A DNA stretch of 64,000 bases, from contig NZ_JASVWB010000002.1 of assembly GCF_030287445.1 (NCBI RefSeq), positions 1,116,001-1,180,000 on the forward strand, written 5' to 3'. Both the position numbers and the translations under genes were made by a program. Positions within the stretch are counted from its first letter, which is position 1. Every line of letters starts with the position of its first letter. This document shows, in pieces, positions 60,119-64,000 of this stretch. The notes beneath the pieces were generated by a model. That model worked only from the letters and a program-made list of their open reading frames with translations, ran no database searches and was not told where the DNA came from. This DNA comes from Streptomyces sp. ALI-76-A. Its GTDB lineage: Bacteria > Actinomycetota > Actinomycetes > Streptomycetales > Streptomycetaceae.

Positions 60119-60949
60119 CTAGCGTCGGGTCAGTTCGTCGTATTGGTCGGCGTCCGGCACCGGGGAGCGGCTCACCCGGATCTTCGACTGGCCGTGGGGC
60201 CGCTTCTCCCAGTCGTCCATGAAACTCCCGTGAAGGCCGTGTTTACGAGCCAGGGCCAGGAGGGTCGCGGCGCGGTAGTAGAAGTCCTCGCACAGCACCT
60301 GGTGTTCGGTGCCTTCGGTGCGGTCGAAGGTGAAGTCGAAGAATCCCTTCTCGGTCAGGACTCTTCCGACGTTTGCGAGGCACTCCTCGATCACCTCCAG
60401 CGGCGAGTGGGAGAAGAAGCTGTGCGCGTGCACGACGTCGAAGTGGTCGCCGGGCAGGAAGTCCAGGGTGAGGTCGCCAGTGATGGTCAGGTGCGGCAAT
60501 TTGTCCTGGAGCCCGCGTTCGACGAGGGTTTTCTTGGCGGCGACCAGGATGTCCGGCGAGATATCGATGCCGTAGTAGTTGCCGGTGTCGAGGTAGTCGA
60601 TGAAGCGCCAGCCGCCGCGCAGGTTGCCGCAGCCGATGTCGAGCATCCGGTGCTCGGGGCGTAGCCCGTGCTCGACCAGGTAGTCGAACTGCAGCTGCCC
60701 GAGTGCCAGCCAGCGCTCATGGGTCTGGCTGCCGACCGCGGCCTCCGGGTTGCGGCGGGCGTCGCAGGCCATTACCGCCCGGTAGTAGCTGACGTGGTCG
60801 GGGTGCTTCAGGCGCAGCCAGGTGTCGCGGGTGGCGCGGCGGAGGTACGGGGCGACGCGACCGGGGTGGGTCAGGGCGTAGCCGACCCTGTGGGTGAAGG
60901 TAGAGCGGTTACGCTGCAGCTTCTTCGGGGATTTCGCATCCTGGGCCAT
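60119..60949 (-). CDS. Class I SAM-dependent methyltransferase
   Basis: 276 residues from ATG 60949. HRMLDIGCGNLRGGWRFIDY is motif I, YYGIDISPDILVAAKKTL motif II, FDVVHAHSFFSHSPLEVIEE and a motif-III-type strand EKGFFDFTFDRTEGTE follow. The N-terminus (about 90 residues, basic) is an extension. The terminal TAG is contributed by the IS630 inverted repeat (60119-60121), so the natural C-terminus may have been longer. Substrate unknown. Confidence 0.8.
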   Translation of the reverse strand: MAQDAKSPKKLQRNRSTFTHRVGYALTHPGRVAPYLRRATRDTWLRLKHPDHVSYYRAVMACDARRNPEAAVGSQTHERWLALGQLQFDYLVEHGLRPEHRMLDIGCGNLRGGWRFIDYLDTGNYYGIDISPDILVAAKKTLVERGLQDKLPHLTITGDLTLDFLPGDHFDVVHAHSFFSHSPLEVIEECLANVGRVLTEKGFFDFTFDRTEGTEHQVLCEDFYYRAATLLALARKHGLHGSFMDDWEKRPHGQSKIRVSRSPVPDADQYDELTRR

Positions 60950-61734
60950 GGCGGCGACCTCCGTACGAGGGGCGCCCCCCGGATGCGGGGAGCGTCCTGT
61001 GACAAGGGATGAAGACAAGGGCCAAAACAAGCCGGTGAGCGACCGGGCTTACCAGCGCACCGGCCCGTAGCGTCCTGGGTGGGCCCCACGCCAAAATAAG
61101 GGGCCGCCGCACGCGACACACGCCACCATGCACGCGACGGCCGCCCGAGGGCCGACGCCTGCCTCTTGGGTCACCTCGTGGTAGCGGGCCAGCATGCACC
61201 TGCGCGGCCTTGTCCCCCGGTCGCCGACCCCACTCCTCGAGCATGCGCACGTCAGGACAGCCGGATTGAACCCATTTGACAGGTATCACCTAGAAAGCAG
61301 CACAGGTCACTCCTCGGGCGAGGCCGGCCAGAGCCCGCACATCCGCCCGCAGAAACAGCAATGCCGACCGCCTGCGAGGTCTCGCCGACGCCCACCACCG
61401 CACCCGCGCCGTCAACCAACTGACAGCAGAGAACCGCCAACTGCGCAATGCGCTGTCGCACCCCGTTTCCCCCGTCAGAGTACTCCCGCCCCAGTCACAC
61501 CCGAGCCGGACACCCTGACCCCTTCTCCCGGCCGCCTCGGAAACAGTCGCCCCCACGGAATGGCACGAACCGGAGCAGACTCTCTCTACGGTGCTGTCCG
61601 CGCCTCGGCTCCTTCGCCTCAACCCACGACAGCACGGGACACGGCGACACCAAGAAACCGCCCAGCAGGCCAGCCTGGGGAGGCGGCCCCGCCGAAGCGC
61701 GGGAACATCTTCGGCGGAGTCTGAGCCTGCGCAC
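60950..61734. other. 785 bp with no intact gene
   Basis: The plus-strand segment 61355-61500 (LADAHHRTRAVNQLTAENRQ) resembles the C-terminal coiled coil of helper proteins of some transposons; otherwise only short frames. No promoter or repeat identified. Confidence 0.35.
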
Positions 61735-62060
61735 CCAGGTTGGGGCGCGGCGTTCCTGCTCGTGGGCCAGGCCACGCTGTCGCTGCCCGGCCTCGGCGCG
61801 TTCGTCTCCGAGCTGATGCTGGTGGTCGGCACCTTTCAGCGGTATGCGGTCGTGGCGGTCAGCGCCCTGATCCTCTCGGCGCTGTACGTGCTGTGGACGT
61901 ACCAGCGGATGTTCACCGGGACCCCACCAGCGGCGGACGCGGACACCGTCACGACGCCCGTCCGCGCGAACTGCTCTTCCTCGTCCAGTTCCTGGTCGCG
62001 ATCGTCGTCATGGGCGCGGTCCCCGGGCCGACGCCGGACGCGATCGGCACGTCACGGCAC
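61735..62060 (+). pseudogene. NuoM (NADH-quinone oxidoreductase subunit M) fragment
   Basis: FLLVGQATLSLPGLGAFVSE, LMLVVGTFQRYAVVAVSALI, LSALYVLWTYQRMFTG, then after about 61960 another frame RPRELLFLVQFLVAIVVMGA. This is the penultimate transmembrane region of the antiporter-like NuoM subunit; the rest is absent. A relic, not a complex I operon. Confidence 0.65.
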
Positions 62061-62229
62061 CTCATCGATCCGTCGCCCGGCCACCACGAATGTCTCCCCG
62101 ACAATGTCTGCGGCGTCGTCGGCCTGGTCGGCCCGGCGGTATGGCGAAGCCGAGGACCGGGGCGACGTGCTCGGCATAAAGGCCGCGGAGGCGCTCCTCG
62201 GCGCTGGCCTGATTGCGGTCATGAATCAT
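62060..62229 (-). pseudogene. Sigma-70 family (ECF-type) N-terminal fragment
   Basis: From ATG 62229: SAEERLRGLYAEHVAPVLGF, then after one base shift YRRADQADDAADIVGETFVV; this is region 2 of an ECF sigma factor. It stops at the NuoM relic junction. The start overlaps the end of the WYL gene. Confidence 0.55.
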
Positions 62230-63226
62230 CCATGTCCGGCACCGGTGAGATCGACGCACCGGCCGACAGCAGTCTCTGCGCCAGCGCGCGACAACGCTTC
62301 CCGAGCTCCGGAGGGTCGAGTATCTCGAAGTCGTGCCCCAGCAGGAGTACGTGCATGAGCACGGCGTCCAGGCTGGCGGCGCCACTGAGCACCTCGCAGA
62401 GCTCGCTCCCGCGCCGTCGTACGACAGCCGCCGACGCCGAAATCTGCGCGCGCACCGTATCGGCCGACGCGTGCACGAGGAAGCGCGCCTGGTGCGGGTA
62501 GACCCCGCTCGCCACGCCCTCCTGCACATACGTCGCCGCATCGGGCGCCGCGCGCGGACAGAAGCGCCAGGCCCGTGCGGACGCGTCGGTCATCCGGTCG
62601 ACGCGGAAGCTGCGCCAGTCGTCGCGATCGAGGTCGTAGGCGAGGAGGTACCAGCGCCGGTCGGAAGCGACCAGGCGGTAGGGCTCGACCCGCCGCCGTC
62701 GCACCTCGCTCCCGGACGGGTAGTCAAAGCCGGCCTCGACCTCGTCGCGGCAGGCTCTGGCCAGCGTCATGAGCACCTCGGGGTCGACCGGCGTGCGGCC
62801 TCCGTGAAAGGACTCCACCGAGCCGGAGAGCGCGCGCACCTCGTGCCGCAGCCGGGTGGGCAGCACCTGGTCGAGCTTGGTCAGCGCCCGCAGTGCGGCG
62901 TCGCCGGCGCCGGCGACCGCGCCACCCGCGCCGGCGAGCAGCGAGACCGCGGTGGCGATCGCCTCCTGGTCGTCGAGAAGCAGCGGCGGCAGGTCTTGCC
63001 CCGGCCCGAGCTGGTAGCCGCCGCCGACACCCTGGCTGGCATGCACCGGATAGCCGAGCGTGCGCAGCCGCTCGACATCACGCCGTACCGTGCGCGGCGT
63101 GACCCCGAGCCGGTCGGCGAGCTCGGGGCCGGTCCAGACCCGGCGCTGCTGCAGCAGCCCGAGCAGCGTGAGCACCCGCTCCGTAGTACCCCGCTCGTCA
63201 CCGCTTGCCACATCCACGTCGCCCAC
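62219..63226 (-). CDS. HTH and WYL-domain transcriptional regulator (YafY-like)
   Basis: 335 residues from GTG 63226. N-terminal DeoR-type HTH: RVLTLLGLLQQRRVWTGPEL, LGVTPRTVRRDVERLRTLGY, GVGGGYQLGPG. The WYL domain includes VEPYRLVASDRRWYLLAYDL and SFRVDRMTDASA. A C-terminal WCX-type extension (LVHASADTVRAQISASAAVV) ends the protein. These regulators often sense DNA damage or nucleotide ligands. It is transcribed divergently from the DinB-like gene 54 bp away, which it probably regulates. Confidence 0.85.
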   Translation of the reverse strand: MGDVDVASGDERGTTERVLTLLGLLQQRRVWTGPELADRLGVTPRTVRRDVERLRTLGYPVHASQGVGGGYQLGPGQDLPPLLLDDQEAIATAVSLLAGAGGAVAGAGDAALRALTKLDQVLPTRLRHEVRALSGSVESFHGGRTPVDPEVLMTLARACRDEVEAGFDYPSGSEVRRRRVEPYRLVASDRRWYLLAYDLDRDDWRSFRVDRMTDASARAWRFCPRAAPDAATYVQEGVASGVYPHQARFLVHASADTVRAQISASAAVVRRRGSELCEVLSGAASLDAVLMHVLLLGHDFEILDPPELGKRCRALAQRLLSAGASISPVPDMDDS

Positions 63227-63279
63227 CCTGCCAGAAATAGCGGACCGATCCTGTCCGCTAGAGGTGTCAGGGTGACTCC

Positions 63280-64000
63280 ATGGACGCGAACGAAATCGAC
63301 TTGAACCGGACGCTGCGCGAGCAGTTGGAGTTCCACTGGAACCACCAGCTCCGAGCCCGGCTTGAGGGCCTCACCGACGACGAATACTTCTGGTCGCCGG
63401 TGCTGGACGCCTGGAGTGTACGGCCGCACGGCAGATCGACGGCGCCTGCGCAGCTCGGCGCCGGGGACTTCACGATGGACTACGCCTCCCCCCAGCCGGT
63501 CCCGTCGGCCTTCACCACGATCGCCTGGCGACTCGGTCACGTCATCGTCGGCGTGCTCGCCGCGCGCAACGCGGCGCACTTCGGCGCGCCAGCGGCGTCG
63601 TACGAGACCTGGGAGTACGCCGGCAGCGCGGCCACCGCACTCGACCAGCTAGAGGCCCAGCTCGACGTCTGGCTGGCCGGGGTGCGCGGCCTCGGCGACG
63701 CCGGGCTCCGGGTCCCGGTCGGCGCGAAGGAGCCCTTCCCCGAGATGCCCATGGCTGACCTGGTCCTGCACATCCACCGCGAACTGATCCACCACCTGTC
63801 CGAGGTCTGCCTGCTGCGCGACCTCTACCTGCACACGAAACCTGGCACCTCCAGCGAGAGACTCATGACCGCAAAGACGACACACCTCGACCCGGAAGAA
63901 CTCCACAGCAACCCTGCCTTCACGCAGGGCGTGATCGCACCCGCTGCCCGGACGCTCCATGTTGGTGGCCAGCTCGGCACCGATAGCACCGGAAACCTGC
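63280..64000 (+). CDS. DinB-like protein whose frame continues into a RidA-like sequence (partial)
   Basis: From ATG 63280: EQLEFHWNHQLRARLEGLTD, EYFWSPVLDAWSVRP, IAWRLGHVIVGVLAARNAAH and HIHRELIHHLSEVCLLRDLY show the DinB/YfiT-type four-helix bundle with its metal-binding His positions (H near 16, HV...H near 92, H-H near 175). Without a stop the frame proceeds through ERLMTAKTTHLDPEELHSNP and APAARTLHVGGQLGTDST, the start of a RidA/YjgF family protein, and leaves the window at 64000. A separate RidA start at the internal ATG (63866) is also possible. Confidence 0.7.
   Translation, partial: MDANEIDLNRTLREQLEFHWNHQLRARLEGLTDDEYFWSPVLDAWSVRPHGRSTAPAQLGAGDFTMDYASPQPVPSAFTTIAWRLGHVIVGVLAARNAAHFGAPAASYETWEYAGSAATALDQLEAQLDVWLAGVRGLGDAGLRVPVGAKEPFPEMPMADLVLHIHRELIHHLSEVCLLRDLYLHTKPGTSSERLMTAKTTHLDPEELHSNPAFTQGVIAPAARTLHVGGQLGTDSTGNL

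Larger units (their letters stand above)
58558..60121 (-). mobile_element. IS630-family element carrying a VOC passenger gene
   Basis: Perfect 29-bp terminal inverted repeats: 58558-58586 (starting TAGTGCCGCATCAGG) and 60093-60121 (ending CCTGATGCGGCACTA). IS630/Tc1-mariner elements insert at TA, and both outer ends abut TA/CTAG. Between the repeats are the transposase (58568-59707) and a 110-residue VOC-family gene (59738-60070), both on the minus strand. Total about 1.56 kb. Confidence 0.85.

Noticed and set aside
58433..60664. 743-codon plus-strand open frame
   Set aside because: Covers the antisense of the IS630 transposase, the VOC gene and part of the methyltransferase, all with clear family motifs on the minus strand.
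61735..62060. Functional respiratory complex I gene
   Set aside because: Only one region of NuoM is present, with a frame change and no other nuo genes.
1..64000. CRISPR array
   Set aside because: No run of regularly spaced identical repeats with variable spacers; the repeated elements found are dispersed dyads or tandem operators.

Overview
The DNA is GC-rich with strong G/C bias at third codon positions, many GTG and TTG starts, ATGA overlaps between genes and Shine-Dalgarno sites of the GGAGG/AGAAAG type. All of this fits a Streptomyces-like actinomycete. Roughly the first 44.5 kb reads as a large plasmid or plasmid-like element. The rest looks like rearranged chromosomal or plasmid-end accessory DNA full of fragments. 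These placements are inferences from gene content; no replication gene was recognised.

Layout. 0-8 kb (plus strand): a ParMRC-type partition locus (repeat-rich upstream region, ParR-like adaptor, ParM-like actin), a frameshifted gene, an N6-methylase-like protein without the usual catalytic NPPY box, a 1369-residue protein of unknown function and one further unknown. 8-26 kb (mostly minus strand): a dense series of small unknown genes that includes NADAR, PcfJ-like, SocA/Panacea-like and SSB proteins and a zinc ribbon. It is interrupted by a complete IS110-family element at 17.8-19.1 kb. Most transcription units in this part share one architecture: an intrinsic terminator of the preceding unit, then a 17-bp palindrome (GATCARCTNNGYTGATC and compensated variants), then the first gene. 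26-33 kb: an IS110-type transposase remnant followed by small plus- and minus-strand genes, including a degenerate tyrosine-recombinase-like protein. 33-41.5 kb (minus): a compact run of small unknown genes, several with Cys-pair zinc motifs, and a tRNA 3'-half-like sequence. 41.8-44.7 kb (plus): a lipoprotein, a ribbon-helix-helix protein resembling relaxosome accessory factors, and its translationally coupled partner.

44.7-64 kb carries stress- and envelope-type genes in multiple, often broken copies: three Hsp20 pieces, three DUF2267 proteins, two copies of a helical protein, a cold-shock protein, a CPBP protease, a PAP2 phosphatase and a thermonuclease. It also has an IS630-family element whose perfect 29-bp inverted repeats enclose both the transposase and a VOC/glyoxalase-like gene, a methyltransferase, NuoM and sigma-factor fragments, a WYL regulator, and a DinB protein whose frame runs on into a RidA-like sequence at the window edge.

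Two cross-cutting observations affect how the annotation should be used. First, many conserved-looking genes can be rebuilt only by restoring single missing bases, which suggests assembly indels or widespread decay. Second, several reading frames contain an in-frame TAG followed by convincing coding sequence that ends at TGA. The shared palindrome family is the best candidate for an undescribed system: a plasmid-specific regulon or RNA hairpin controlling the small-gene units.
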